A DNA stretch of 64,000 nucleotides from Crossiella sp. S99.2 (GTDB lineage: Bacteria; Actinomycetota; Actinomycetes; Mycobacteriales; Pseudonocardiaceae). Position numbers and translations under genes: made by a program. Numbering within the stretch: the first letter of the stretch is position 1; each line of letters starts with the position of its first letter. The DNA lies in assembly GCF_023094165.1 (NCBI RefSeq), contig NZ_JALMDK010000015.1, positions 183,122 to 247,121 of the forward strand, given 5' to 3'. Shown here piece after piece: positions 1 through 8,135 of this stretch. Under the pieces are notes generated by a model. That model did not search any database, had not been told where the DNA came from, and worked only from the letters and a program-made list of their open reading frames with translations.

Positions 1-375
1 GCGCTGGGCCCGGAACACCGGCAGCAGCGCGCGGGTGACCGCCAGCAATCCGAAGACGTTGGTGTCGAAGACCGCCCGCACCTCGGCGTCGCTCACCTCC
101 TCCACCGTGCCGAGCAGCCCGCGTCCGGCGTTGTTGACCAGCACGTCGATCCGGCCGAATCGCGCCAGCCCGGCCGCGACCGCCTGCCGCGCCGCATCCT
201 CGTCCGTGACGTCCAGCTGTACCGGCAGCAGCCGCTCGGCAAAGCCGGGCAGTGCCGCGGCGACCGCCGCGGTGTCGCGGGCGGTGGCGATCACCGAGTC
301 ACCGCGCTCCAGCGCCTGCCGGGCGATCTCCAGGCCGAAGCCCCGCGACGCGCCGGTGATGAACCACGTGGTCAT
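1..375 (-). CDS. short-chain dehydrogenase/reductase, C-terminus cut by window edge
   Basis: The minus strand from the ATG at 375-373 is open for 125 codons and runs off the left end of the window. It begins MTTWFITGASRGFG, giving the TGxxxGxG cofactor-binding motif at residues 7-14. An NNAG motif follows at about residue 90, then the alpha-E region with the conserved N of classical SDRs. The YxxxK catalytic pair would lie beyond the edge. The enzyme is an NAD(P)-dependent cytoplasmic oxidoreductase; its substrate cannot be told. It is divergent from the XRE regulator at 525, and the two share a 149-bp region with near-perfect palindromes, so it is a likely target of that regulator. This SDR/MmyB-like divergent arrangement is common in actinomycetes. 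Confidence 0.93.
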   Translation of the reverse strand, partial: MTTWFITGASRGFGLEIARQALERGDSVIATARDTAAVAAALPGFAERLLPVQLDVTDEDAARQAVAAGLARFGRIDVLVNNAGRGLLGTVEEVSDAEVRAVFDTNVFGLLAVTRALLPVFRAQR

Positions 376-439
376 TGCTGTGCTCCCAAGGTCGTTGTCC
401 TCTGCTGCCAACGACTCTGCCGACTTCGCTGGGGCCTAT

Positions 440-479
440 CCAGGGACTGTTTGTCCCTGGGACTCCCCGTCCCTGGGAC
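440..479. promoter_or_regulatory. palindromic operator pair in divergent promoter region
   Basis: GTCCCTGGGAC occurs at 453-463 and again at 469-479, 16 bp centre to centre. Each copy is an inverted repeat with a 1-nt centre. Just to the left, CAGGGAC-TGTTT-GTCCCTG at 441-459 forms a third, overlapping inverted repeat. The sites lie between the divergent SDR and XRE genes and probably bind the XRE/MmyB-like protein. A sister site, GTCCCAGGGAC, lies at 12296-12306. Confidence 0.6.
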
Positions 480-524
480 TGGCAGTACCAGGCAAGCGAG
501 CCCGCCGACGGTCACAATGGGCCC

Positions 525-1409
525 ATGGACCGCACCCCCTCCGCAGGCGCCGCACTCGGCGAATACCTGCGCGCCTGCCGCTCGCGGGTGGACCCGGTGG
601 CGCGCGGTTTACCCGAGGACGGCCGCCGGCGCCGGGTGCCCGGCCTGCGCCGCGAGGAACTGGCCCAGCTGGCGGGCGTGAGCGTGGACTACCTGGTCCG
701 GCTCGAACAGGGCCGCACCCGCAACGTCTCCCGCGCCGTGCTGGACGCCCTGGCCAGGGCGCTGGACCTGCGCCAGGACGAACACGCCTACCTGCTGCGC
801 ATCGCCGAACCGGTGCACGCGCCGGGAACCCGCGCCGCCACCGCGTCGGTCCGCCCGCAGACCCAGCAGATCCTCGACGGCCTGCAGGGCCTGCCCGCAC
901 TGGTGCTGGGCCGGCGGATGGAGGTGCTGGCCTGGAACAACCTCGCCGCCGCGCTCTACCTCGACTTCGCCCGGCTGCCGCCTGCCCAGCGCAACCTGCT
1001 CCGGCTGACCTTCCTGGATCCCGAGATCCGCTCGCGGCTGCGGAACTGGGACGAGGTCGTGCGCGACTGCGTGGCCTACCTGCGGGAGGACGCCTCCCGG
1101 TACCCGGACGACCCCAAACTGGCCGCGCTGGTCGGTGAACTGTCGCTGAAGGACCCGGATTTCCGCCGCTGGTGGGCAGATCACCGGGTGCGCGCGCAGA
1201 TGCACGGCCGCAAGACCCTGGAACACCCGATCGCCGGCCCGCTGACGCTGAACTACCAGGCCATGGAACTGCGGGACGCCACAGACCAGAAACTCATCGT
1301 CTACACCGCCGAACCCGGCTCCCGCTCCGCCGAGGCCCTGCGCTTCCTGGCCAATTGGGCAACGGATTCAGCCCTCAGCGAGATCCCGGTCCACGAGCGG
1401 CCCAGCTGA
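525..1409 (+). CDS. XRE-family regulator with MmyB-like ligand-binding domain
   Basis: This is a 294-aa DNA-binding regulator. Residues about 10-85 form an XRE-type helix-turn-helix with the RVPGLRREELAQLAGVS signature of the MmyB-like family. The rest (VLGRRMEVLAWNNLAAAL onward) matches the C-terminal MLTR/MmyB ligand-binding domain, a PAS-like fold that binds fatty-acid-like ligands in characterised members. The ATG at 525 is preferred because it opens directly at MDRTPSAG and leaves the palindromes at 440-479 non-coding. The frame remains open upstream to 375, but that stretch lacks domain character. The gene is divergent from the SDR at 375, which it likely controls together with itself. 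Confidence 0.93.
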   Translation: MDRTPSAGAALGEYLRACRSRVDPVARGLPEDGRRRRVPGLRREELAQLAGVSVDYLVRLEQGRTRNVSRAVLDALARALDLRQDEHAYLLRIAEPVHAPGTRAATASVRPQTQQILDGLQGLPALVLGRRMEVLAWNNLAAALYLDFARLPPAQRNLLRLTFLDPEIRSRLRNWDEVVRDCVAYLREDASRYPDDPKLAALVGELSLKDPDFRRWWADHRVRAQMHGRKTLEHPIAGPLTLNYQAMELRDATDQKLIVYTAEPGSRSAEALRFLANWATDSALSEIPVHERPS

Positions 1410-1434
1410 CTCCACCACTGGCAGCATCGATCCC

Positions 1435-2304
1435 ATGTCCCGTGCGACCCTGCCCAGCGGCATCGAGCTGGCCTACGAAACCCACGGCGCCGCAACCGAT
1501 CCGGCACTGCTGCTGATCGCGGGCCAGCTGGCCCAGCTGACCGCCTGGGACGACCGGCTCGTCGAGCTGCTCGCGGCCCAGGGCTTCTTCGTCATCCGCT
1601 TCGACAACCGCGACGTCGGCCTGTCCACCGGAGTCCCCGACACCCCCGCCCCGGACTTCCCGGCGATCGTGGCAGGCGACCACCGCACCGTCCCGTACTC
1701 CCTGGATGACATGGCCGCCGACGCGGTCGGCCTGCTGGACCACCTGGGCATCGGCGCCGCGCACCTGCTGGGCGCCTCGATGGGCGGCATGATCGCCCAG
1801 CTGATCGCGATCAACTACCCCGGCCGCGCGCTCAGCCTGTGTTCGATCATGTCCAGCACCGGCGATCGCACCGTCGGCCAGAGCCGCCCGGACACGGCCG
1901 CGTTCCTGCAACGCCCCAGCCCCAGTACCCGCGAGGACATCATCGAACACGGCGCCCAGGCCGGCCTGGCGATCTCCTCGACCCGCCTCGGCGTGACCGA
2001 GGCGGACATGCGAGCTGTGTCCACCGCCGCCTACGACCGCGCCTACCGCCCAGCCGACGGCGCCCGCCAACTCGCCGCGATCTGGTCCGCCCCACCCCGC
2101 ACCAAGGCATTGACCAGCATCAACATCCCCACCCTGGTAATCCACGGAATCGACGACCCACTGATCGACGTCAGCGGCGGAAAAGCCACCGCAGCCGCCA
2201 TCCCCGGCGCCACCCTCACCCTCATCCCCGACCTGCGCCACGACCTACCCCGCCCGATCTGGCCCTGGATCGTCGAAGAGATCACCGCAAACACCCGCCG
2301 CTAA
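1435..2304 (+). CDS. alpha/beta hydrolase (RdmC/DnrP-like)
   Basis: This 289-aa single-domain alpha/beta hydrolase has the nucleophile elbow GASMGG with Ser115. The acid is Asp240 or Asp241 in HGIDD, and the base is His269 in LRHD. The DNRDVGLS strand-loop and overall length resemble the esterases RdmC/DnrP that act on anthracycline methyl esters, but no anthracycline genes are nearby, so the substrate is open. It starts 25 bp after the XRE gene with no clear Shine-Dalgarno and may be read through from it. Its TAA overlaps the last codon of the convergent kptA gene by 3-4 bp. Confidence 0.9.
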   Translation: MSRATLPSGIELAYETHGAATDPALLLIAGQLAQLTAWDDRLVELLAAQGFFVIRFDNRDVGLSTGVPDTPAPDFPAIVAGDHRTVPYSLDDMAADAVGLLDHLGIGAAHLLGASMGGMIAQLIAINYPGRALSLCSIMSSTGDRTVGQSRPDTAAFLQRPSPSTREDIIEHGAQAGLAISSTRLGVTEADMRAVSTAAYDRAYRPADGARQLAAIWSAPPRTKALTSINIPTLVIHGIDDPLIDVSGGKATAAAIPGATLTLIPDLRHDLPRPIWPWIVEEITANTRR

Positions 2305-2855
2305 GCCAGATCCGCCCATCCCAGGTACTCCGGCGGCACCCCATCCGTCAGCCACACCCCATTCGCGCTGACGTAGAACACCCGCCGCTGGGCGACCATC
2401 CGCGCCGCATCCACCCGCAACACCACGGGCCTGCCCCGCCGCGCGCCCACCCGGACCGCGGTCTCCTCAGCGGCGGACAGGTGCACGTGATGTCGTCGCA
2501 TCGGCCGCAACCCTTCCCGCCGAATGGCCGCCAACGCGGCTGCCACGGTCCCGTGGAAGAGCACCGCGGGCGGTACAGCCACCGGTAGCGCCAGCTCCAC
2601 CGCGACCGAATGCCCCTGACTGGCCCGGATCAACATCCCGCTGTCGTCAAAGGCAAACCGCCGCTTGTCATTCCGCGCGACAACTTCGGCCAGCTCATCC
2701 CGGCTGACCCGGAACCCGTGCCGCGCCAACGCGGTGAGCAACTCCGCGACGGAAACCCAGCCCCCGTCGCCCAACTCCAGCCCGATCTCCTCGGGCGCGT
2801 GCCGCAGGTGCCGCGACAGTCGCTTGGACACCTGAACCATCTGCTTCTCATTCAT
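2301..2855 (-). CDS. kptA: RNA 2'-phosphotransferase, Tpt1/KptA family
   Basis: This 184-aa protein carries the full KptA pattern. RLSRHLRHAPEEIGL (12-26) and the winged-helix GGWVSVAELL (31-40) form the N-terminal half. HGT (101-103), EGL, HVHLS (123-127) and PVVLRVDA form the NAD-binding ART-like half. In eukaryotes and fungi Tpt1 transfers an internal RNA 2'-phosphate to NAD. In bacteria without tRNA splicing the role is uncertain; ADP-ribosylation of 5'-phosphorylated nucleic acid ends is reported for some members. The ATG at 2855 is chosen because MNEKQMVQVSKRLSRHLRH is the family N-terminus. It stands alone and is convergent with the hydrolase, with overlapping stop codons. Confidence 0.93.
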   Translation of the reverse strand: MNEKQMVQVSKRLSRHLRHAPEEIGLELGDGGWVSVAELLTALARHGFRVSRDELAEVVARNDKRRFAFDDSGMLIRASQGHSVAVELALPVAVPPAVLFHGTVAAALAAIRREGLRPMRRHHVHLSAAEETAVRVGARRGRPVVLRVDAARMVAQRRVFYVSANGVWLTDGVPPEYLGWADLA

Positions 2856-3049
2856 GTCCGGACAAGTGAACCCCGCGACCCCGTCAACCACCCACAGACT
2901 TATCCCATCGTCTGACCGGAAGTTGCAGGCATATCGGGATATATAAGGAGCACTCCCAAACCAAGTCCCCGCCTGACACGATCGAGTAATTCGGCCCCCA
3001 CACCCCACGGAGCCGCGCACCCCGCCCCCACCCCGACGAGGAGAGCCCC

Positions 3050-3463
3050 GTGCCCATGCCCGTCCAGGACCGCATCGAGTTCCTGGCCGCTCCCCGAGTC
3101 GCCATCCTCGCCGTGACCAGGGAAAACCGCGGCCCCCTCGCCATCCCGGTCTGGTATGACTACCGGGACGGCGAGGTACTGGTCTGGACCCGGTCCAGCT
3201 CCCGCAAAGCAATCCTGATCCGCAAAGCCGGCCGCTTCACCCTGGCGGTGCAACACCCGGAACCGCCCTACGGCTACGTCACCGTCGAAGGCCCCGTGAC
3301 AACCTGGCAACAGACCCCACCCCGCGCCGAGTTGATCCGCCTGGTCACCCGCTACCTACCGGCGGACGCGGCGGCCGATTTCGTCGACAACACCCAAACC
3401 CCGGACGCAGTCCTCTTGGGAATGCGCCCGGAGTCCTGGATCAGCGGCTCCCCAGCCAGTTGA
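3050..3463 (+). CDS. pyridoxamine 5'-phosphate oxidase-family (split beta-barrel) protein
   Basis: This 137-aa small flavin/F420-type split-barrel protein includes the segments RVAILAVTRENRGPLAIPVWYDYRDGEVLVWT and KAILIRKAGRFTLAVQ, typical of the PNPOx-like FMN- or F420-binding clade. It most likely acts as a cytosolic redox or binding protein; the substrate is not evident. The start is GTG at 3050 behind GAGGAG; an ATG two codons later is also possible. It overlaps the 3' end of the convergent ThuA-like gene by 23 bp. Upstream (2856-3049) is a compact region with AT-rich stretches near 2935-2950 that may hold its promoter. Confidence 0.88.
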   Translation: MPMPVQDRIEFLAAPRVAILAVTRENRGPLAIPVWYDYRDGEVLVWTRSSSRKAILIRKAGRFTLAVQHPEPPYGYVTVEGPVTTWQQTPPRAELIRLVTRYLPADAAADFVDNTQTPDAVLLGMRPESWISGSPAS

Positions 3464-4274
3464 GCCCGTCAATGAGGAACTTGTTCTGGGTCTCACTGGC
3501 AAACGTCGAGGACAACGGCCGGTTGTTCGGGTAGTCCATCGCATTGTGCCCGAAGTTCGCGTACAACACCCGATAGTTCTTGTTGGTCCAGATAATCGGG
3601 TAGTACCCAGAACGCCAAGTCTGATTCGGATCAGTCCCCAGCGGGAAACTCGAAGGATCAACCGAAGCCAGAATCTGGATGTTCGGATTCTGCCGAAGGT
3701 CATTGGTCCAGCTGTACCACTCACTCACCGACGAGGTGAACGTCGCAGGCAACCCAGCCGTAGCCGGATGCGACCGATTCTCCACCTTCAACTTTGCGGT
3801 GGTCGGCCCCCAGGTGTTGTTCTTGAACCGCCCAGTCCCCAGCAGCGTGTTGTGGTACCAGTTCCACCCGCCGGGATTGTCGTTGTAGGCAGCCACATGG
3901 AACCCCAGCCAGCCACCACCCCGCTCCACATACCGCTGGAACCCACTACGCTGCGCCGCAGACCCAGGCAAAGCATCCAGGAAAAGAACAACCTGGTACT
4001 GGTTCAACGCCCCGTCATTGGCCAAAATATTCCAGTCAGTACTGGCGGTATACGAGAAGTTGTGCTGCGTAGCCATCCGCGAAAACCAAGGATTGGCCTC
4101 CTTGACAAACGCGATATGAGCCGCATCCCAAGTCCCCTGATACAACCCCAACACCTTGTACCGAGGCGCGGCCGGCGCCGCACTACCCCCTTGCGTGGGA
4201 ACCAACACAAGAGCCACCAACGCCACAAGCAACGCAAGCACCTGCGTCACCCGGGCACGCCTGCCGTTGGACAT
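3441..4274 (-). CDS. secreted ThuA-like domain protein
   Basis: This 277-aa protein has an N-terminal Sec signal (basic MSNGRRARV, then a Val/Leu/Ala-rich core ending about SAAPAAP). A ThuA-like (glutamine-amidotransferase-like fold) domain follows: YKVLGLYQGTWDAAH, VVLFLDALPG, YVERGGGWLGFHVAA, NRSHPATAGLPATF, and a C-terminal LYANFGHNAMDYP segment. ThuA proteins take part in trehalose or other sugar utilisation; many secreted actinomycete copies have no assigned reaction. The ATG at 4274 follows AGGAAGAGG at ideal spacing. An in-frame extension to 4373 lacks a signal-peptide start. The 179-bp gap to the next gene holds its promoter; I see no clear operator there. Confidence 0.88.
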   Translation of the reverse strand: MSNGRRARVTQVLALLVALVALVLVPTQGGSAAPAAPRYKVLGLYQGTWDAAHIAFVKEANPWFSRMATQHNFSYTASTDWNILANDGALNQYQVVLFLDALPGSAAQRSGFQRYVERGGGWLGFHVAAYNDNPGGWNWYHNTLLGTGRFKNNTWGPTTAKLKVENRSHPATAGLPATFTSSVSEWYSWTNDLRQNPNIQILASVDPSSFPLGTDPNQTWRSGYYPIIWTNKNYRVLYANFGHNAMDYPNNRPLSSTFASETQNKFLIDGLNWLGSR

Positions 4275-4453
4275 GCCGATCCTCTTCCTGTTCCAGGGCG
4301 GTGAGAACAGAGTCATGGCGACGGGATCGTGGCCGGCCAACGGCAGTGGGAAGGCAGCCGTCCACGCCCTCAACGGTAACCGCGTGATCGGTCCAGCTGA
4401 ACAGCCGTTAGTAGGGATACTTTCCGAACAGAGCCGTCAGCCCAACGCCCCGG

Positions 4454-5326
4454 TCAGCGCTTCCGGGCGACGCCGACGCGCACGGCCGACTGGTTCGGCG
4501 TGGCGAAGCGCGGCTCGCCTGCCGCGCGATCGCCGTCCTCAGGGCGCCAGAGCTGGGCCCAGGTCAGCCCGGGGGACAACAGCTCGAAGTCCCCGAACAG
4601 TCCGGCGATCTCGCGCTGGTCCCGGTGGATCACCGGGATACCGGCCAGCGCGTACCGGCGGGCGGCCTCGGCCAGCCCAGGGACCAGCGCGGCGGGCACC
4701 CCGTCCACCGTGGCGTGGGACAGCGCGAGGTAGGAGCCGGTGGCGAGCAGTTCCCGGTATCGCGCCACCGCGATCGGGCTCATGTCGGCGGCCCCGGTCT
4801 GGTCGGGCTGGCGCGCGTCCAGCACTGATACGGCGAGCAACGCGGTTGGTTCGGCCAGGTCAAGCACTCCGGTCTGGCCGATCAGCGTCCAGACCCGGTC
4901 CGCGGCGCGCAGATCGGCATGCAGGACGGCGTGGCGTTGCGGGTCGCCGCTGCGCTCAAGGTGGATCTGGGCGTGCGCCACGGTGAGCGGATCATGGTCC
5001 AGGTAGACCACCCGCACCGCACCCGGGCACAGCTCCTCGGCTATCTCGTGCGTCTGGCTCATGGTCGGCAAACCGGACCCAATATCGACGAACTGCCGAA
5101 CTCCGAGATCAATGAGATGCCGGACTGCTCGATGCAGGAAAAGCCGGTTAGCTGTGTAAATCGACCTGGTCAGCGGAAGCGCGGCGAGTATTTGGTCACC
5201 GAGAGTGCGGTCTATCGCCCAATTGGTGGTTCCGCCCAGAAGATAGTCGTGGACGCGGGCGTTGCCGGGCCGGTTGAGGTTGAGCCCGGCTGGCGGGAAC
5301 GGGTCCTGATCGACTGGCGCGGCCAT
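4454..5326 (-). CDS. SAM-dependent methyltransferase of the actinomycete PF04672 type
   Basis: This 290-aa protein begins with the family opening NLNRPGNARVHDYLLGGTTNWAIDR. It has the SAM-binding motif FVDIGSGLPT (79-88), VVYLDHDPLTVAHA (motif II, acidic end of strand 2), and ADLRAAD. This methyltransferase family is hugely expanded in actinomycetes; substrates are unknown. It lies 34 bp downstream of the XRE-DUF5753 regulator and in the same direction. These genes plus DUF397 usually travel together and are linked to development or secondary metabolism, as in the bldB/abaA-like loci. The ATG at 5326 is chosen at MAAPVDQDPF; the frame is open further upstream without family similarity. Confidence 0.9.
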   Translation of the reverse strand: MAAPVDQDPFPPAGLNLNRPGNARVHDYLLGGTTNWAIDRTLGDQILAALPLTRSIYTANRLFLHRAVRHLIDLGVRQFVDIGSGLPTMSQTHEIAEELCPGAVRVVYLDHDPLTVAHAQIHLERSGDPQRHAVLHADLRAADRVWTLIGQTGVLDLAEPTALLAVSVLDARQPDQTGAADMSPIAVARYRELLATGSYLALSHATVDGVPAALVPGLAEAARRYALAGIPVIHRDQREIAGLFGDFELLSPGLTWAQLWRPEDGDRAAGEPRFATPNQSAVRVGVARKR

Positions 5327-5360
5327 GACTGTCCTTCGGTTGCCCACTCGTGCGTCCAGG

Positions 5361-6206
5361 CTAAGGCCCGGCCAGCCGCTGTGCCAGTTCAGCCAGGTAG
5401 TCGCGGCTCTTGATGGTGTTCCAGGCTGCCTCGCTGATTTTCTGCCATTCCTGCTCGAAGGCGTCAAGACCCTCGTCGGGGTTAATTTGCCTGGCGCCAT
5501 TCAGGTACTCGACGAACGCGTAGTCCAGTTGCGCCTCGGGGAACTGCATGACCATGAAGTCCGATTCGAGGTGCCGGATCCGGGCGGTGAACGGCAGGAC
5601 CTGGAGGGAGATCTTCCGATGCTCGGCCAGGTCGAACAGATGGCGAACCTGATCGAGGGCAGCGGCCGGGCCAAGCTGGTGCGGCAACCGCTCGAAGAAC
5701 GCCTCGCCGAGGACACAGCCGTAGTTCTCCAGCACGCCGCTGTCGAACAGTTCCCGCCGTCTGGTGCGCATGGCGACCTGCGGGGTCACGTCCGTGGCGC
5801 CGTCCAGCCCGTGCAGGGCGAGCATGAAGTGCTCGGACTGCAGTGGACCGGGCATGCGTTCGCTGTTCCAGTTGAGGATCCGGGATGCGTCGCACTCGGT
5901 CTCGTAGACGAATCGGACCCACTCGGCCACCGCCTTGCGCTCACCGAGCCAGGGTGTCCGGGCCCGGCTCGCCATGGCCAGCCGGAACAGGTTGTCCGCG
6001 TCCTCGCCCTTGATCCGTAGCGCCTGGACTATCCGATGGAGGTTCTCCTGCTTGACCGGACCGAGTTCCTGTTCGTACCGCGTGATCGTCACCTGGCCGC
6101 AACCGGATTTGGCCGCGAGTGCACTCTGGCTGAGGTCGGCCCGGTTCCGGGCCGACCTCAATTCCAGGCCGAGCAGCCGCCGTGCGGTTGTTGCAGAAGG
6201 TGCCAC
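5361..6206 (-). CDS. XRE regulator with DUF5753 domain
   Basis: This 281-aa protein has an XRE helix-turn-helix at residues about 8-66 (LRSARNRADLSQSALAAKSGC, TRYEQELGPV). The DUF5753 domain spans about 80-275, recognised by the IEREA-like block around RILNWNSERMPGPLQSEHF, RMRR-type MRTRRRELF, and VLPFTA. It is the regulator of the classical actinomycete pair with DUF397 (AbaA-orf style). It is followed closely by the methyltransferase and preceded by DUF397, giving the order DUF397, XRE, methyltransferase in one direction. In characterised pairs the small DUF397 protein counteracts the XRE protein. Confidence 0.92.
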   Translation of the reverse strand: MAPSATTARRLLGLELRSARNRADLSQSALAAKSGCGQVTITRYEQELGPVKQENLHRIVQALRIKGEDADNLFRLAMASRARTPWLGERKAVAEWVRFVYETECDASRILNWNSERMPGPLQSEHFMLALHGLDGATDVTPQVAMRTRRRELFDSGVLENYGCVLGEAFFERLPHQLGPAAALDQVRHLFDLAEHRKISLQVLPFTARIRHLESDFMVMQFPEAQLDYAFVEYLNGARQINPDEGLDAFEQEWQKISEAAWNTIKSRDYLAELAQRLAGP

Positions 6207-6255
6207 GAGTTCTCCGTCAGCAGACTCCGATCATCCCGGCGCGGCGCTCCGGCGG

Positions 6256-6486
6256 TCAGAGGTCGTACTGGCCCGCACGTGCCGCGGTCAGGAAAGACCG
6301 CCATTCCTGATCGTCGAACACCAGAACCGGACTGGTGTCCAACTTGCTGTCCCGCAACCCGACAAATCCGGGCTGGTCGAGGCTCACCTCGACGCAATGA
6401 CCACCGTTCGGCCCGCAGATCGCCGGACGTTCCCAGCTCCCCGCGGCGAACGTGCCGGACACCGCGTACGGGTCATAGCTGTGCAT
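6256..6486 (-). CDS. DUF397 protein, partner of XRE-DUF5753
   Basis: This 76-aa protein has the DUF397 signature: GTFAAGSWERPAICGPNGGHCVEVS, the RDSKL motif, and a C-terminal VLVFDDQEWRSFLTAARAG. It starts at the ATG at 6486 behind GGGGGTAGG. The frame is open to 6555, but that extension has no similarity. DUF397 proteins act as small antagonists or partners of the neighbouring XRE-DUF5753 regulators. It lies 49 bp upstream of the regulator, same strand, probably one transcript. Confidence 0.92.
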   Translation of the reverse strand: MHSYDPYAVSGTFAAGSWERPAICGPNGGHCVEVSLDQPGFVGLRDSKLDTSPVLVFDDQEWRSFLTAARAGQYDL

Positions 6487-6728
6487 ACCTACCCCCTGGT
6501 GCAGACACCGTCTGACTACTGGGGCAAGCGTGTACGCGGAGTTATTCCGCCGCAACCACGAGTAACTCCACCATCTCGGTTATCGGGCAATTCTTCACCC
6601 TATGGGTATCGGCCTCGCCTGCTTGTCTAGGTTGTTGGCTGAATCGGTACTGGTCAGAAGTGCGCATCACGTGCCGGGGCGGTCTCGGTCCCGATCCGAC
6701 GATGCTGTTGACCCACCGGGAGATCTCC

Positions 6729-7250
6729 GTGACCAGCACCCCGGATCCCGAACCACTCCGCGGCCGCCGTCGCCGCAGGGTGGCCGCCGAACTCGCCAGC
6801 CGATTCGCCGCCGGCGCGGTGTCCATTCCGGAACTCGCCGCCGACCTCCGCCGCGGCCCGGCCCTGGTGCGCAGGTTGCTGATCGAGGCAGGCGTGCGCA
6901 CCGACAACGACACCTGTCTCCGGGCCAGCGCGGCAGACCTGACCGCGGACCTGGTCCGCAGGCACCGAGCGGGCGAGTCGATCGAGCACCTGAGCCGGCG
7001 CACCGGCATCGACCGGCGTGCGATCAGGCGCTTGCTGGCCGAGGGCGGCGTGCCCCAGCCGGTGCGCGCGCGGCAGCCGACCGCCACCGAACTGGTGATC
7101 GAGGGCTATCGATCAGGCGCCAGCATCCGGCAACTCGCCGCGCGGTTCGGCTCCTCCTACAGCGCCGTCCGCACGCTGCTGCGCAACGCGGGCGTGGGCC
7201 TGCGGTCCCGCGGACACGGTGTCACCGCGCCGCGGGACCGGTACAGCTAA
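6729..7250 (+). CDS. protein with three tandem helix-turn-helix-like repeats
   Basis: This 173-aa predicted DNA-binding protein holds three consecutive resolvase/Hin-type HTH units. They are marked by FAAGAVSIPELAADLRRGPALVRRLLIEAGV, HRAGESIEHLSRRTGIDRRAIRRLLAEGGV and YRSGASIRQLAARFGSSYSAVRTLLRNAGV, each about 60 residues apart and ending with an (E/N)AGV/GGV turn. No catalytic domain accompanies them. The GTG at 6729 is chosen because GGGAG precedes it; an ATG at 6702 and a further open frame to 6660 also exist. It is divergent from DUF397 and may be a nucleoid or regulatory protein; the targets are unknown. Confidence 0.75.
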   Translation: MTSTPDPEPLRGRRRRRVAAELASRFAAGAVSIPELAADLRRGPALVRRLLIEAGVRTDNDTCLRASAADLTADLVRRHRAGESIEHLSRRTGIDRRAIRRLLAEGGVPQPVRARQPTATELVIEGYRSGASIRQLAARFGSSYSAVRTLLRNAGVGLRSRGHGVTAPRDRYS

Positions 7251-7274
7251 CCGGGCAGCATCCCGGTCAGCTCA

Positions 7275-7649
7275 TCAGCGACCCTCACCGTTCGACATCC
7301 CTGGCAGCGCCGGTCCCGGGTGACTGCCCCAGGTGCGCCGACCGGCCAGGGTGGAGATCCCGACCAGGGCGCCGACACCGGCCAGCCCGGCCACTCCGCC
7401 CGCCGCGTAGCCGACCAGCGCCAGGCCGCAGGCGATCGCGATGATCAGCAGCGTCGCGCGCAGCGTGCTGGACCAGCCGCCCCGCAGGATCTCGCCGAAC
7501 ATGCACCGCCAGGAGGTCACCTGCCGGTGGCCCTGCGGACCGGGACGCCGCCTGCTGCCACGCCTGCGGCCCTTCTCAACCGGGTGAGAATCCTCGGAAC
7601 GCCCGCCCTGACCTGGCTTTTCCGGGTGGGAGGCACTTATAGTGCTCAT
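7275..7649 (-). CDS. small membrane protein of unknown function
   Basis: This 124-aa protein begins with a hydrophilic, Arg-rich segment of about 48 residues. Two closely spaced hydrophobic stretches follow (LRATLLIIAIACGLALVGYAAGG and VAGLAGVGALVGISTLAG), suggesting a hairpin of membrane helices. No family was recognised. The ATG at 7649 lies about 7 nt after a TAGAAT -10 box (minus strand, 7660-7655), so the mRNA may be leaderless, supporting this start. An internal ATG at residue 50 (MFGEILRGGW) is the alternative if the Arg-rich part is not translated. Confidence 0.6.
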   Translation of the reverse strand: MSTISASHPEKPGQGGRSEDSHPVEKGRRRGSRRRPGPQGHRQVTSWRCMFGEILRGGWSSTLRATLLIIAIACGLALVGYAAGGVAGLAGVGALVGISTLAGRRTWGSHPGPALPGMSNGEGR

Positions 7650-7654
7650 TACAG

Positions 7655-7660
7655 ATTCTA
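7655..7660 (-). promoter_or_regulatory. candidate -10 box for leaderless transcript
   Basis: TAGAAT on the minus strand ends 5-6 nt before the ATG at 7649. With usual -10 to +1 spacing, transcription would begin on or next to the start codon. A clear -35 element is not visible. Confidence 0.4.
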
Positions 7661-7685
7661 GCCAATCTGTGTGCTGGTATGTACA

Positions 7686-7720
7686 GCGCGGTCCTCTGTT
7701 CGAGCAGAGGGCCGCGCTTT
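7686..7720 (+). terminator. strong hairpin followed by T-run
   Basis: GCGCGGTCCTCTG at 7686-7698 pairs with CAGAGGGCCGCGC at 7705-7717 with one G-T wobble. The loop is TTCGAG, followed by TTT. It has the shape of an intrinsic terminator or a structured small RNA, but no plus-strand gene lies directly upstream. Confidence 0.55.
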
Positions 7721-7730
7721 CTATTGCGAA

Positions 7731-7754
7731 CAGCGAGGCGATGTCGCCTCGCTG
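7731..7754. repeat. perfect inverted repeat
   Basis: CAGCGAGGCGA at 7731-7741 is the exact reverse complement of TCGCCTCGCTG at 7744-7754, separated by TG. It lies 13 bp after the previous hairpin in a lower-GC stretch. It could be a second terminator arm acting on the minus strand or part of a non-coding RNA. Confidence 0.5.
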
Positions 7755-7934
7755 TACTTGCGATTATGGTGCTTGATCTCGGTCGGTGCCAGCGTCGCAA
7801 AGATCAAGAGCCCAGTGGCAGAAAAGAAACGCTGAGTGGCATTCGAGCCTGGCGGGGCCAGCTAACCCAATCGTCAGAACGCAAGAGGCCAACTAGGCAA
7901 CTAACTCGATCGAATTAGCTCGATAGAGTGATAG

Positions 7935-8135
7935 ATGGTGGCGCACCGTGATGATCATGTCCCTCGAACGAGTGATGATTGCCTGATCAATTTTCGACTG
8001 GGCTTCATGGCTCGAATTGCGCGGCGAGCAAAGCTGAATTATTCAGCCCTGCTTGCTGAGGGCGCGACTGATCAGCGCGACCTGTCCGTGCTCAAGCGGA
8101 CTGCGCGCCAGGTAAGGCGGAGGATGGAAAAATGA
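7935..8135 (+). CDS. hypothetical small basic protein in low-GC islet
   Basis: This possible 66-aa protein has a basic C-terminal helix (LSVLKRTARQVRRRMEK) and an internal Met (MARIARRAKLNYSALLAEG) that may be the real start. Its codon use is much less GC-biased than its neighbours, as is the whole 7650-8150 stretch. No family was recognised. It lies just before a convergent tRNA-Arg gene, where foreign DNA is often inserted, so it may be a remnant of an acquired segment or not a gene at all. An imperfect hairpin at 8140-8160 (GGCGACATC/GATGCCGCC) follows it. Confidence 0.35.
   Translation: MVAHRDDHVPRTSDDCLINFRLGFMARIARRAKLNYSALLAEGATDQRDLSVLKRTARQVRRRMEK

Noticed and set aside
4454..6486. 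Methyltransferase/XRE/DUF397 cluster as a defence or restriction system
   Set aside because: The methyltransferase is of the PF04672 type without a DNA-target domain and there is no nuclease; the trio is a common actinomycete regulatory cluster.
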